Assembly: GCA_030844895.1 (NCBI GenBank)
Contig: CM061229.1
Span: 120,541,682 to 120,605,681, forward strand
DNA length: 64,000 nt
Reading direction: 5' to 3'
From: Ambrosia x helenae
Lineage: Eukaryota > Streptophyta > Magnoliopsida > Asterales > Asteraceae
This document shows positions 19,939-33,000 of this stretch, in pieces. The notes beneath the pieces were generated by a model that saw nothing but the letters and a program-made list of their open reading frames with translations, did not search any database and was not told the origin of the DNA. Every line of letters starts with the position of its first letter. Position 1 is the stretch's first letter. Position numbers and translations under genes: made by a program.

Positions 19939-22216
19939 ATGATTCTCGTCATTACTTTTGTGTCCATTATGCTATCGCTATCGCTTTCACCTCTTCTATG
20001 CACTGCTGCTACATATGTCAATACATCTAAGCCTATCTGCCCGGAAAGTTTCAACTGCCCGGATTTTGGTCCATTTAAGTACCCATTTTATAATACTAAT
20101 GATCATAGTCGATGTGGTTTGATCAAGGTTAACTGTACTTCGAGTAATCAGAGTATTCAATTAGGAGGACACTCATATATGATTACTGCCAAAAATTCTC
20201 AGGGTCCTGCCGTCAACATCCAAAACAGCACGTTTCAACAACTTTTAGAAACAAAAAACTGTGAGGCTCTTGTGAATAAGTTTACTTCTCCAACTCCTCA
20301 GTTGTTTTCCATTTCGATCAGGCCTCGGATGACGCTCTTCAAATGCACAAAAGATCCTGATTATGATGCAAATACTAAGGTTTATTTTGACCAACCGATA
20401 TATTATAGCTACAACTTATGCAAACATCACAATTTCTACTACAAGCATCCGATCAGCAATGCAACAGTTCCTGCTGATCTCCCACATAATTGTGAAGTAA
20501 TACGCTTGCCAAGGAGACGGCAAATTGTAAATGGAAATGTACCTGTTAATTACACCGACGTATTTTCTCTTCTCGATTCTCAGTTTTTTATTCGCTTCTG
20601 GGCGCCTTCCTGTAATGAGTGTCGCAAACAAGGCACCTGTCGTCGCAGCCAGGGAAATTTTGAGTGTTTAGATTCCAATAAGGGTATCCACGACTTCTTT
20701 TTCCTCTTTGTCTCTTCTTATTTTCGGATTAGCAGATATGTCAGCATAAACCTGGGACTAATTTACTGTCCTATCTATAACTTATCTTTTGTGGTTTGAC
20801 TACTGCAGGAAAACAAGATGAAAAGCTAATACTGATCCTAGGTAACTTAAATCTCCAATCATATTGCCATACACACATACATAACAAATATTTGTACCTG
20901 AAGTAGCATTTTCTTTCTCTAGTTCTCACCGGATCTGCGTTTATCTTCATCCTTCTGCTCTCTGCTGCCATTTTCATACGTCGCTACAAGAACAATATTT
21001 TTTCATACTTTTTATCAAAGGATAGATCTCCAAACCCTGAAGATGGTAGTCGCTTCTTTGGCGTTTCTGTTTTCTCCTACACGGAGCTTGAAGATGCCAC
21101 CAAAAATTTTGACCCTTCTCATGAATTAGGAGATGGAGGTTTCGGAGCGGTTTATTATGGTGAGAACTTATCATTTTGATTACAACATGAAACAATTGAG
21201 GACACTAATAACCATACAACACACTTCACTTGCTTATAAAATCCTACAACCACTTTAGTTGTTCATACCTTCTTTTTTCTTAACAAGGTAAACTGCAAGA
21301 CGGGCGAGAGGTTGCAGTGAAGAAACTTTATGACAACAACTACAAGAGGGTCCAACATTTCATAAATGAGGTTGAAATTCTCACCAAGTTACGCCATCCG
21401 AATTTGGTCTTGCTTTATGGCTGCACCTCTAAACAAAGCCGAGAGCTTCTACTTGTTTATGAGTACATTCCCAACGGCACCATTGCTGATCACCTCCATG
21501 GGGAAAAAGCAAATGCAGGCCTGCTAACATGGCCGGTACGTATGAAAATCGCCATTGAAACCGCGAGTGCACTAGCATATCTCCATGCCTCTGAAATCAT
21601 ACACCGCGATGTCAAGACAAACAATATTCTCCTTGACCAAAATTTCTGTGTCAAGGTAGCAGACTTTGGTCTCTCAAGGCTCATACCGAATAATGTCACT
21701 CATGTGTCAACAGCTCCTCAGGGAACCCCAGGATACTTGGATCCTCAATATCACCAACGTTATCAGTTAACAGATAAGAGCGACGTTTACAGCTTTGGAG
21801 TAGTCTTGATTGAACTAATATCATCTATGGCACCTCTCGATTTAAAGAGGTCCCAAGATGATATTAGTTTGGCTAACTTTGCTTTAAACAAGATCAAAAG
21901 ATGTGAAATTGATCAACTAATCGACCCGGTATTAGGATTCAGTTCAGATCCTGAAATCAAGAACATGATCACGTCAGTAGCAGAGTTGGCTTATCGATGC
22001 TTACAGTTTGATTCCGAGATGAGGCCTACGATGAAGGAGGTGTTGGATGTGTTGATGGAAATTCAAGCAGAGAGAAGAATAGATGCTGCTGGTGACGATA
22101 TCAAAGATTTGGAAACAGCGAATCCGGCCATGCCTGTCTCCGTAACTAGTGAATGGCAAAGTGCATCATCCACGCTAACCAGCAATGGAAATTGTTTATC
22201 GATGAAAATCGTATGA
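19939..22216 (+). CDS. LRK10L/WAK-associated receptor-like kinase
   Basis: Four exons with GT/AG borders and one continuous frame: 19939-20683, 20809-20841, 20923-21159, 21288-22216, about 647 aa. Residues 1-24 are a signal peptide. Residues 34-245 form a Cys-rich ectodomain of GUB_WAK_bind plus WAK_assoc type (CPESFNCPDFGPFKYPF; C-terminal CNECRKQGTCRRSQGNFEC). A transmembrane helix lies at about 260-278 and a Ser/Thr kinase at about 323-600. The kinase has glycine loop GDGGFGAVYYG, Lys in VAVKKL, catalytic HRDVKTNNILLD, ADFGLSRL and GTPGYLDPQYH. Such kinases act at the plasma membrane, probably sensing wall-derived or pathogen signals (the wheat LRK10 / Arabidopsis LRK10L group). All catalytic residues are present. 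The ligand is unknown. Confidence 0.93.
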
Positions 22217-22634
22217 AATTCCTCTCACTTATGTATTCTAAATAGTACATCTTAGAAATAGTTTTATGCAAACCATTGCAACGATACCGACTACCTAGAA
22301 GATTAACATGGACCATTGTAACAACATAGGAAAATCCCACATTGACCATGACTAGGAGAGATTTTTGGTTCATAAGGAATCTAATGTCTCCTAAAATAAT
22401 CAACACGTTTTGAGCTTAGTTGGCTATGGAGAACATGAACTACATAATTAAGCATGTTCAGGTGAGAGTAGTAATCAGGATGTCTTCACCAGAGCAACCA
22501 AAAACAAATTCGTAAGCGCAATCCGTAGAGACCAAAGCGGAAAATATTGGCGATGAGAGGTTGGATTATTACAGCAACCCACATCTAGGGATGAGCATTT
22601 TTTCCCGAGTACCTATGCTCGTACCCATACCTGG
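22217..22634. other. 3' flank of kinase gene and copia target site
   Basis: Presumed 3' UTR then intergenic DNA. The last 40 bp (CCCGAGTACC, GTACCCATACC) continues beyond the copia element at 27661 as GGTATAGGTATCGGTACCGG, a short degenerate GGTACC-type repeat into which the element inserted. Confidence 0.5.
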
Positions 22635-22885
22635 TGTTGGAGATGTTGCCTTCAGCCCACCTATAGGCCTAGTCGTTTTGAAGCCCAGTATGATTAACTT
22701 GTTAAGCAAGATTAACATAGGGTTTAACCCTAATTTGTGCCTATAAATAATCTATTGTACTTGTAGCTTTTTGTAACACTCAATAATAAGAATACCCCAG
22801 TTGCCCCTGTGGACGTAGGTTAGTTTAGACCGAACCACGTAAAATCTTGTGTTCGTGTGCATGTGTGTGTTCTACGGTCCTAACA
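22635..22885 (+). repeat. 5' LTR of Tnt1-like copia
   Basis: 251 bp, from TGTTGGAGATG to GGTCCTAACA. A TATAAATAATC segment near 22743 is a likely TATA box, and AATAAGAATA near 22785 may act in polyadenylation. Confidence 0.93.
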
Positions 22886-22887
22886 AC

Positions 22888-22899
22888 TGGTATCAGAGC
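22888..22899 (+). promoter_or_regulatory. Primer-binding site (initiator tRNA-Met type)
   Basis: TGGTATCAGAGC two bases after the 5' LTR. Confidence 0.9.
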
Positions 22900-23349
22900 A
22901 CCAGGCTCTTGATCAGATCTGAGAACAGAGTACACGTACCTGCTCACGCAACCTCACAGCCGCCACCCTCAGCCAACCGTCACTCACCTCCGCCACCATC
23001 TCCCTTAAGCCGACCGCTGATACCCGCCTAGGGTTCCGCCGCCACCTCTGCATCTCCCTGCCGTCTACACCTCAGAATTGCCGTTCATCCTAGCCAATCG
23101 ACGTTAGCTTGATTCTTATTTTATTTATTGTTCGATCGAGCAAAAGTTAAGAAAAGGTTTGATTGTTTTTCTTTTGTTGGCTCACATGGAATAATTAAAG
23201 AAAAGGAAAGAGAATAGCAGGTTCTAACCCCAACCATACACAACACAAAAGACAAAGTAGTAAGTGTGATTTTTTTGTTGTGTTGGGTTTTGCGCCACCT
23301 CAAAGAAAAATCAAGGAGCAAGGTTGACCGAGGATATTTAGACAGGACA

Positions 23350-26300
23350 ATGTCTGAAGAAGGAAAAGTAAGGTAGAAAAATTTGATGGGAAGAACTTTG
23401 GTTGGTGGAAGATGCAAATCAAGGATTTGCTTATACAGAATGAGTTAGATGCTGCACTAGACCCTCCCCCGAGACCATAACGAAAGAATTGACGAATCTT
23501 GACAAGAAAGCACAGTCAACGATTCGGCTTACTCTCTCCATGAATGTAGCTTACAACATTCTGGAACAAACCACAGCGCGTGGGATTATGGAAGCTTTGT
23601 CAGACATGTACGAGAATCCGTCTACTGCTAACAAAGTGTTTCTGATTCGGGAGTTAGTCAATATTCGTATGAAAGAGGGAAGTTCTGTTACTAAGCATAT
23701 TAATTTATTTAAATCACATTTGACACGTTTGTCTTCTGTGAACTTTAAGATAGATGATGAATTGCAGGCTTGTCTATTGTTATCCTCATTACCTGACAGT
23801 TGGTTAGGCACAATCACAGCAGTCACAGGGTCAGTTGAGACTCTCAGTTTTGGAAGAGTTCATGATTTGTTACTGAATGAGGACTCCAGAAGAAGGAAAA
23901 ATGCAGAATCAAGCTCGTTGCTCAGTACTGAAGGAAAAGGGAGAAGTAATAACAAAGGAGGAAATAGGGGTAGATCGAAGTCAAAACGCAGGAGCAAGTC
24001 AATACCTGGAAAGCCAAGGAAAGACATACAGTGTTGGAACTGTAAGGAGTTTGGGCATTTCAGAAGTCAGTGTTCTGAACCTGTGAGAGAGAAAAGGGAG
24101 GTGAATGCTACTACATCCTCAGACTCAGAGGATGCTCTTATTTGTTGTATTGAGAGTTCTGCTGAAGACTGGATTATGGATTCAGGAGCGTCTTTCCATG
24201 CTACTTTTAGCACGAAGAAGATGAAGAATCTGCGAACAGGTAACTTTGGTAAAGTTCGTTTGGCTAATAATCAGAGTCTTGATATTACAGGAATTGGAGA
24301 TATAGACCTTAAAACTCCATTGGGAACCATTTGGACTTTGAAGAATGTTCGGGTCATTCCTGGTTTGAAGAGGATGCTTATATCCATCGATCAGCTTGAT
24401 GATCAGGGATATGATGTTCACTTTGGTAGTGGACAATGGAGAGTTGTTAAGGGCAGTATGGTAGTTGCTAGAGGCAAGAAGAGAGGTAGTTTGTACATGG
24501 TTGAAGCATCACCGGATGGGGTGAATGCAGTATCGAGTGGCCAGAGTCAGACAAAGTTATGGCATCAAAGACTCGGGCACATGAGTGAAAAGGGGATAAA
24601 GATGCTTGTTGCCAGGGGAAAACTTCCAGAGTTGAAGAAGGTCGAGTCAGAATTTTGTGAACCGTGTATCCTAGGCAAGAAAAAGAAGGTGACTTTTGTG
24701 AAGACTGGGAGAGCACCGAAAGCTCAGAAATTGGAGCTTATTTACTCAGATGTATACAGACCGACATCAGTAGCTTCACTTGGAGGTTCTCGCTATTTTG
24801 TGACCTTCATAAGTAATTCAACACGCAAGGTATTGGTTTACTTTCTTAAACATAAATCTGAAGTTTTTGATGCTTTTAAGAAATGGAAATCTGCTGTTGA
24901 ACTTGAAACTGATTTGAAGGTGAAATGCTTGAAGTCGGATAACGGTGGTGAATATATCAGCAAGGAGTTTACAGATTATTGTGCTAATAGAGGGATCAAG
25001 ATGATAAATACAGTTCTAGGAACTCCGCAACAGAATGGAGTTGCAGAGAGGATGAACAGAACATTATGTGAAAGAGCCAGAAGTATGAGATTGAATGCAG
25101 GGCTCCCAAAGATGTTCTAGGCTGATGCAGTTAACACAGCAGCGCATCTTATCAACCGTGGACCCTCAGTACCATTAGGATTCAAACTCCCTCAAGAAGA
25201 ATGGAAGGGTAAAGCAGTTGAGTATGATCACCTGAGAATCTTCGGGTGCAGTGCTTATGATATCAACCCAGAAGGTGACAAGTTAGATGCAAAAGCAAAG
25301 AAGTATATCTTCATTGGATATGGGGGTGATAAAATGGGCTACAGGCTTTGGGATTTTGAAAGCAGAAAGGTAGTCAGAAGCAAGCATGCTGAGTTCAATG
25401 AAGAAGAGTTATACAAAGACAGAAACTTGGATAAGTCAAAGGTTCAGAAAGAAACAGTTGAGTTTAGTGTTGAGAATCAGAAGAAAGAATCTGTCACAGG
25501 GACCGTAACAGAATCTGAAGATGACACAGAACCTGAGACTAAAGATGGTGAGAATGAAGAGTCGGTGGGAGTTTCTGACAGTGGGAGTTCAAAGTCTGAA
25601 GACGAACAGTCTCCACAGCAGCCTGACCAATCTAATACTTCGGTCAGGAGATCCACCAGAGTTTCTAAAGCGTCGGACAGGTACAGTCCCAGTCGCACCG
25701 GCCCCTCAGTTAATTATATTCTCTTGACAGAAAATGGTGAACCAGAGAGCTACTCTGAAGCAGTCAAGATGAAGGACTCGTTCCAGTGGGAGCGAGCAAT
25801 GAAAGAAGAAATGAGTTCACTAGACAAGAACAAGACTTAGGTTCTTGTAAAGGTTCCTCCAGACAAGAAAGCTCTTCAGAATAAATGGGTTTTCAGGGTC
25901 AAAGATGAACACGATGGTTCTAAACGGTATAAAGCTCGTTTAGTGGTCAAGGGATTTCAGCTGAAGAAGAGAGTTAATTATGATGAAATCTTCTCTCCAG
26001 TGGTGAAGATGACCACCATCAGGTTAGTTCTGAGTATTGTAGCAGCAGAGAATTTGCATCTAGAGCAGCTAGATGTGAAAACAGCATTTCTACATGATGA
26101 CCTTGATGAAGATATTTATATGGCACAGCCTGAGGTATTCCAGGTTATTGGAAAAGAGAATTGGGTGTGCAAGTTAAAGAAAAGTTTGTATGGTCTGAAA
26201 CAAGCACCAAGGCAGTGGTACTTGAAGTTTGATAGTTTCATGGTGAAGACCGGTTACAAGAGATGTGAAGCCAATCACTGTTGCTATCTAAAGAAGTTCA

Positions 26301-27296
26301 AGAGTTCGTATATCATTCTACTTCTGTATGTAGATGATATGTTGATTGCAGGATCAGACATGAATGAGATCAGCAAGTTGAAGAAGCAAATGTCCAAAGA
26401 ATTCGAGATGAAGGATTTGGGTGCAGCTAAACAGATACTCGGGATGAGTATCACCAGGAGCAAGAAAGATGGATCTTTGACACTGTCCCAGGAGAAGTAC
26501 ATCGGGAAAGTGTTAGAGAAATTCAATATTAACAGTGAGAAGATCAAGCCAAGAAACACGCCCGTAGGGAGTCACCTTAAGCTTACCAAAGATCAGTGTC
26601 CCGGAACAGAAGAAGAAAAAGCTGATATGGCTAGAGTTCCGTATGCATCTGCAGTAGGCAGTTTGATGTACGCTATGGTGTGTACAAGACCTGACATAGC
26701 ACACACAGTCGGAGTTGTAAGTCGGTTTATGTCAAATCCGGGAAAAGAACATTGGGAAGCAGTTAAATGGGTGCTTTGTTATTTGAAGGGAACGTCAAAG
26801 ATGGGGTTATGTTTCAAAGGGAAGGATTCAATTCTCAGAGGTTATACAGATGCTAACTTGGGCGGTTGCAAAGAGACATTTAAAAGCACTATAGGTTTCG
26901 TGTTCACAGTTGGGAGGAACTGCAGTCAGTTGGATGTCCGGACTTCAGAAAAGTGTGGCTTCGTCCACAACAGAGGCAGAATACATGGCTATAGCTGAGG
27001 CCAGTAAGGAGCTAGTATGGTTGAAAGCTTTTCTAGAAGAGTTAGGGAAGAAGCAGACTGAGTATTTGCTACACTGTGACAATGAAAGTGCAGTGAAACT
27101 TGCTAAGAATCCTGTGTATCACAAGAAGACGAAGCACATCGGGATAAGGTATCACTTCGTGAGAGGATTTGTTTCTAATGGCACAACCAACTTGAAGAAT
27201 ATCTCAGGTGCTAAGAATCCAGCAGACATGTTCACTAAATGTGTGACGTTGGATAAGCTGAAGCTGTGCGGAGCTTCAGCTGGTCTCCAGGAATAA
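23350..27296 (+). pseudogene. Copia gag-pol polyprotein, mutated
   Basis: Begins at ATG 23350, with frameshifts near 23370 and 23475 before the main frame. Zinc knuckle CWNCKEFGHFRSQC (about 24032), protease DSGAS (about 24179), GAG-preintegrase and integrase HHCC zinc site (HQRLGHM...CEPC, about 24562-24670), integrase core with SDNGGEY (about 24936) and NGVAERMNRT (about 25035), reverse transcriptase with YVDD at about 26326-26337, and RNase H with STTEAEYMA (about 26955). Stops: TAG at 25118-25120 and TAG at 25838-25840, both in the main frame; a frameshift near 26905 moves RNase H to another phase. The final frame ends at 27296. Domains are otherwise complete. Confidence 0.93.
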
Positions 27297-27409
27297 TGTT
27301 GAGGAGATCGGGGTAACTGGAGGTGCATTGAAGATCAAGGGGAGATCTTATCTACAGAAGTACAGAAGAGATGGTGCAGTTCGTGGTCCGAAGACACCAA
27401 GTGCGAGAT

Positions 27410-27660
27410 TGTTGGAGATGTTGCCTTCAGCCCACCTATAGGCCCAGTCGTTTTGAAGCCCAGTATGATTAACTTATTGAGCAAGATTAACATAGGGTTT
27501 AACCCTAATTTGTGCCTATAAATAATCTCTTGTACTTGTAGCTTTTTGTATCACTCAATAATAAGAATACCCCAGTTGCCCCCGTGGACGTAGGTTAGTT
27601 TAGACCGAACCACGTAAAATCTTATGTTCTTATGCGTGTGTGTGTTCTACGATCCTAACA
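27410..27660 (+). repeat. 3' LTR of Tnt1-like copia
   Basis: Same length as the 5' LTR, about 11 substitutions, no indels seen. It ends GATCCTAACA. Confidence 0.93.
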
Positions 27661-28499
27661 CCCGGTATAGGTATCGGTACCGGTACCTACTTTTATTAAT
27701 TTCGGTATTCAGTATTGGTACGGGTACGAATACGTAATGTTTTGTTGTTAAACTCAAATAAGCTCGTCTTACTTGTTCCCTTAAATTAATCGGATAATTC
27801 CATATTTGTTTCTGTTTATCCGGTTCTCTTTCTAGATGGGTAGGGTCCACTTCATTTGTATTTGATTGCGGCTCTTGTGGTTGTGGTGCTTCAGAAATAC
27901 CATGCTCTTGTTGATTTTCATTAACTTGCTAGTGTGGGTCACTTGATGAATCTTTGTGACGTTTCCTCTCTTCCTCTTGATTTTAATTTTCATCTACCTT
28001 TCTTTTTGAAAAAAAAACATGAATGGTTTTCGACTGTCCCATGACAATTCACCTAATTACCTGAAATCAAAATTAGAATTCCCAAATCAATAACCAAAAT
28101 CATATAACTAACATATAACAACTTAATTCAATAAATGACCAAAATCATAAAACCAACAACAAATCCCTAATTGCACCCAACTAACCAATTACCACTAACC
28201 AAAATCATAGAACAAATCAAGTCCCAAAATTTAACATAAACTAGTGGTATGAAAACCGGTGCGTTGCACCTAGGGATTCCTATGTTATGCCTATAGAAAT
28301 TTGGTTGGTATCAATTCAGTTTATTTCGTTACAGTATCACCACTCGTTATAGCTAACGAAAGAGGAAAAAGAAATAAATAAAACCGTAACATGACAATAT
28401 TATATATACATATATATATATGTCAAAACGTGATTTGCATCAATTGAAAACAATTATTCGGTAGAAATTAGTTTGGTTCATTAGAGTACCGCCACTCGT
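27661..28499. other. Intergenic, repeat-containing
   Basis: Starts with the degenerate GGTACC-type repeat continuing the copia target. No coding region is seen. Around 28310-28510 an imperfect 160-170-bp direct duplication is visible: TAGAAATTTGGTTGG...CACTCGTTATAGC against TAGAAATTAGTTTGG...CACTCGTATAGCC. Confidence 0.4.
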
Positions 28500-29260
28500 A
28501 TAGCCTATTGAAGGGATAGGGTCCCAAATCCTAGCGCGGATAAGGACCCTACCCCACAGGATAGCTCAGAGTTATAAGACGTCCGCGGGATAACCCATCA
28601 GTGCTAAAAGATAAAACCAAGAAGATGAAGGTAACGTAGCTCCGTGGAGCCTCCCTTGCGTTGGCTTAAGCATCTGCGCATGCCTCCTCGCGCGTCAATG
28701 CAAGGTCATGCGCATGCCAATTACAGGATGATGCGTAGCAGAGTTGGCCCAACAACTCTGACTACCAACACTGAAGATGCAACCCCCCCTGTTACCACCA
28801 TGTTGCACTATTCAGCTTTGCGTCAAGCATCACATCAGACGCCTTCTAAAAGAAGAAGACTAGCGCTGTCAGAAAAGATCCGCCTCCAGACACTCCTATT
28901 GCGCCACGTGGACAATTGGCAGGGCGGTACACTTTTTCTCTCTCTTCAGCATTAATTGCACTCAGACTTATCTTAATTACTTGGTCCAATCCTAACTAAT
29001 TGGGCTGAAAGGAGGCAGGCCCATAACCCGGGCCCAGGCACATCGTCGAGGTTATGGGTTAGTGATGTTTGGCCCACTCATGCACTATATAAAGGAGCTC
29101 TCCCCTAGCATCCGCCTCCTTTCGTACGACCCACTTCACTCTTTTTTTTCAGGTTTCGGTTCGAGCCACAAGTGTAAGCAAATGATTATACCCTGTAGCG
29201 ACCACGAGTTAAACACAATATGCACGTGGTGCCCCTAGGGAAACCCCCTCTTGAAGTGTT
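28500..29260 (+). repeat. LTR-like remnant with TATA box
   Basis: The block has the look of a decayed LTR. A TATATAAA box at 29086-29093 lies in GCACTATATAAAGGAGC context. GC-rich sequence lies upstream, and a T-run and CCCTGTAGCGACCACG lie downstream. No partner copy, target duplication or primer site could be shown. The one open frame (about 28644-28955) has no recognised domain and may be chance. Confidence 0.3.
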
Positions 29261-30048
29261 TTTACCTAAATCTCTACTACCAAGTAATAACTACTGTTAT
29301 TAGTGTCTTGTATTTCTCTTTCTTTCTTTTTTTTCCCTAAGTCATAAAGTGTAAAGTGTCCACCTAATTGAATTCTTTGACCAACATAATATAATTCGTT
29401 TCTTATCAAAAAGTTAACTATATAACAGCCACCACACTTCCAAGAAAATAACAGTCTGCACTACCATTTCTTTGACCATATTTATGGTCTGCTATTTTCT
29501 TTTTTTTCAATAACAAAATAACAACCACCACCGCCGCCGAGAAATAATAACGACATCATCAGCCCATCTTGAAAGAAACCCCCAAATACTTGACCTAATC
29601 TGCATATTTGAAAAAAATCCTAGCTCTAATGAAGAGAGAGAGAGACATAAAGACGGGTCGAGAATTAGAGAGAGAGAAAGATGAAACACAGAGATAGAGA
29701 GAGAATCCGGTAGAGAAAGGGAGGTTAGGGGTGTGGGTGGGAGGTGACGGAAGTGACCTCCATCCAACGTAACAATAGTCGTCATGATGTTTTTGGTAGT
29801 GGTTATGGTTATGGTTATGGCGGTTGTGGTGGTTGTGGGTGGTAGGTGTCGATGGTATCAAACATCATACAAAGAGAATGATTTTGGGTTGGTGTTTATT
29901 TCTTTTAACTTTTTTTTCCTTATATAAACATATGTAAGTTCATGTTGGTCCAAAACTTTAAGTTACATACACAAATTGTCCCTAAAAGGTAAAAGACATA
30001 TTTGCCCTTATATTGACGTTAAAATCTAACTGAGTTAGGGTTAAAGGA
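29261..30048. other. Intergenic with GA-rich low complexity
   Basis: GAGAGA-rich stretch at 29630-29710 and a GGTTATGG/GGTTGTGG repeat at about 29790-29850. The last part (from about 29940) continues beyond the chromovirus insertion at 44610. No gene is seen. Confidence 0.45.
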
Positions 30049-33000
30049 TGTCACACCACGACAATGGCGGAAACACGTGGCGCGACGGTTCAAGAGCATA
30101 AAGTCAAGGTTAACGCTAAACACAAGTAATTTAAGAAAATGGGTCATTTATTAAGGCGTCAAATCTTGTTCAAAATATTACATAAAAGTAAATTGTTTTT
30201 AAGACAACATAGAGGTTTCTCAAATATATCCCATAGTCTTGGGAATTAAAGGTGAAACCCCGCAAAATATTTAACGCCGCATCGGAGGATTCCATGACCC
30301 AGCTTGCCCCGGTTCGCCTTCATCTAATTACCTGAAAGATATGTTTAAAATTTCGTCAATATAAATATATTGGTGAGTTCACAGGTTTTTAGTTTCCAAA
30401 ACTTGAATACTTGGGAAATACCATGTTATGACAATATATAGGAGTTGCAAATTCCTATAAATCTACTTGAGACTATAATCAAACCAAGACGTATAATAAA
30501 TATGCCCCGCTCCAAGTCGTTACTCGGTATCCTACGACTTAAGTTCAGAATATATGCACCCCAGGCATACACTAATGCATAATCGACGCTATCGATTAGG
30601 GGTGGGCCTTGTCAGGCACCAATAGTACTATCCAATATTCCACCGGTTTCATTTCCCTGAATAAATGATTATAGAGGCGAGGACTCAACCCCGAGTGGCG
30701 GTCACACCTCAAGTAATAATTCCGTCAAACATTTTCCCTAACATATCTTTCCCCCGAAAACGTAAAAATAGTTTAAAATGGGGCCGTGAAACTCACCTGA
30801 AACACTGTCCGGCTCACTAAGCAGATAGCAAAGAGGGTCTCGCACCTACAAACGTCCTAGACATATAAGTCACTATCCTTATAGTGCATGTGCCTTGGCA
30901 AGTTGTACACCCAACTCTCGACCACAAGTTATTCCAAATCCCGTTTAATTAAGCGCGTATCCTAGGTTTCGTTGGCGTTAGATTACCCCTTTGTGTTACA
31001 AGTTATATATTACTCTTGTTAATATTTCCTTAACTTGTACCTTATTATTATCGACTCGACTTCACTTAACGTATAATTATTTTCCCATTTAAATAATTAT
31101 ACTTAAGATCGCATCGCTCGATATAATATATATTTCAACACTCGACCCGACTCACTTTGCCGCACATTTTTTTTCCCATTTAAACAACTATGCTAAGATC
31201 TTGTCGTTCGATTGTATATTCTCAACACCCGATTCAACTCACCATACCGTATATTTATTTTCCCATTCAAATAAATATACTAGGATCTTGTCGGTACGGC
31301 ATACACATATATATATATCTTTGTCTACTCGTCTCGTTTTCCTTCCCACATATCTACTTTCCCATTAAGTAGATATACTAGAATTTTGCCGCGACGAGTG
31401 TACATATATATAAATGTGTAATTTTTCTTGTTAAGTATATACGTTTGTTTAACGTCTTACGTTATGTTTTTCTCCCACGAATAATTCCTTCAACACTTAG
31501 GAAAGTGTTTATTCGTTTTCACCCATGATGTATATATATTTCACTTCCTAAAAATATATATTTTCTTATCTTGCCGCAATGGCATTTTTCTCATGTTTTG
31601 TCCGTGTACGGTTCGTTAACGCGTCTTAGTTCGATATCTTAGTTCGAATAGTTAATTTCTCCAAGTTTTTCCCAACATGTGTTTTATAGAAATATTATTC
31701 ATATTTCTTCCTCTTTACACATATTACTTGGAAGGTTTAAAATACTTATGTATTTTTAACCCAACTTGTTAACTTAACTACAAAAATGTTTCCAATACTT
31801 TTATATTCCCATTTATATAAAAGTATTCATTTTTGTATAAGTTTCCCAAGTTTTAATTTTTGTTTAACATTTTATAAAATCTCTATTTTATAAAAATCCT
31901 TATGTTAATACAATCCATATTTTTATACTTTCAAAAATATACTTTTTATACAAAAACATCCAAGTATATCTACTAGTATTTACCCAAATCATCCTTGGAA
32001 AATTATTACTTATACTTTTGACACCAAACTTTCCATTATTGCATTTTTGGACTAATAGTTTCTAAAATGTTCATTCTAGTCCTCTAACTTTCAAAGTTGC
32101 AATATTAGTCCCTTAACTTTCAAATGTTGCATTTTTCCACTCTAACTTCCAAAGTTAGCATTTTTCACTCAAAATAGTAGACTTTGAAGATCCATCTTTT
32201 TATTGGTAAGTTATTCTTGTACCAAAACACTTTTATTAGTCTTATATTCCATATATAAGACTACTTGTATGTGTGTTTTATGTATTTGCCCATTATATCA
32301 AAATATCATTCTTCTAAGTAAGTAAACTTTAATTTTTCATCTTCTTTATTCTTGAACTTCTAACATGTTCCATCATTTATTATGTCTTAGATGATCATAT
32401 TAAGATGATTAAAGTTACTTTTTAACACATTCAAGTTTATTCCACAAATCTTAATCAAATCATCATCCTACTTAGTGTATGTGTACATTTTATACATTTT
32501 CAAGAACACTACTTTATCATCATCCAATCCATGATTTATTTACATATCTTTAACCATCTATTTTACTCATGTAAAACCTATTAAAGATTATGTTTCAAAC
32601 CACCTTTTAAACCCTTCATGTACAACTTGCTTCTAAGAACACATACATGAATGATAATAATCAAAAACAAGGTTAAGAAGCTTACTACTAGCACAAGGCT
32701 AGGGAAGACAAAACCTTGGATTTTGAGAGGGGTTTAGTGTGTTCTTCCTTAATGGTTAAGCTCCAAGCTTGAAACACACAATAGGGGTTTGGATGATGGA
32801 TTGTTTTGAGTGATTTGGAGATGTAAAAACTTGAAAGAAGAATGTATATGGGGAGGGTATAACTTACGGCCCAAAAGAGAGGAAAAGAAGATGGTTTTTG
32901 TTGTTTCTCCAAGACTCTAACACATGTTATTTATAGTGCTATCATATGTAATCTTCCATGGATTGCATGAAATCTTGCTAATGATTCAAGTGATTTAAGG

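Larger units (their letters stand above)
22635..27660 (+). mobile_element. Ty1/copia LTR retrotransposon, Tnt1-like
   Basis: Two 251-bp LTRs (22635-22885 and 27410-27660), TGTTGGAG...CCTAACA, a primer site TGGTATCAGAGC at 22888, and a 5-bp duplication with one mismatch (CCTGG/CCCGG). Internal order gag, protease, integrase, reverse transcriptase, RNase H is diagnostic of Ty1/copia. Gag residues and zinc knuckle recall tobacco Tnt1 (Tork lineage). By eye the LTRs differ at about 11 of 251 positions (about 4%), so it is clearly older than the gypsy elements. Coding capacity is destroyed by frameshifts and stops. Confidence 0.95.

Noticed and set aside
20771..20977. Minus-strand short ORFs across the kinase introns
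   Set aside because: Overlap well-supported plus-strand exons and introns; no independent evidence.
32688..32912. 74-codon ORF in the 3.9-kb LTR, repeated at 43332-43556
   Set aside because: Its presence twice only reflects LTR identity; no recognisable domain, and other LTR ORFs in the same region are equally long by chance.
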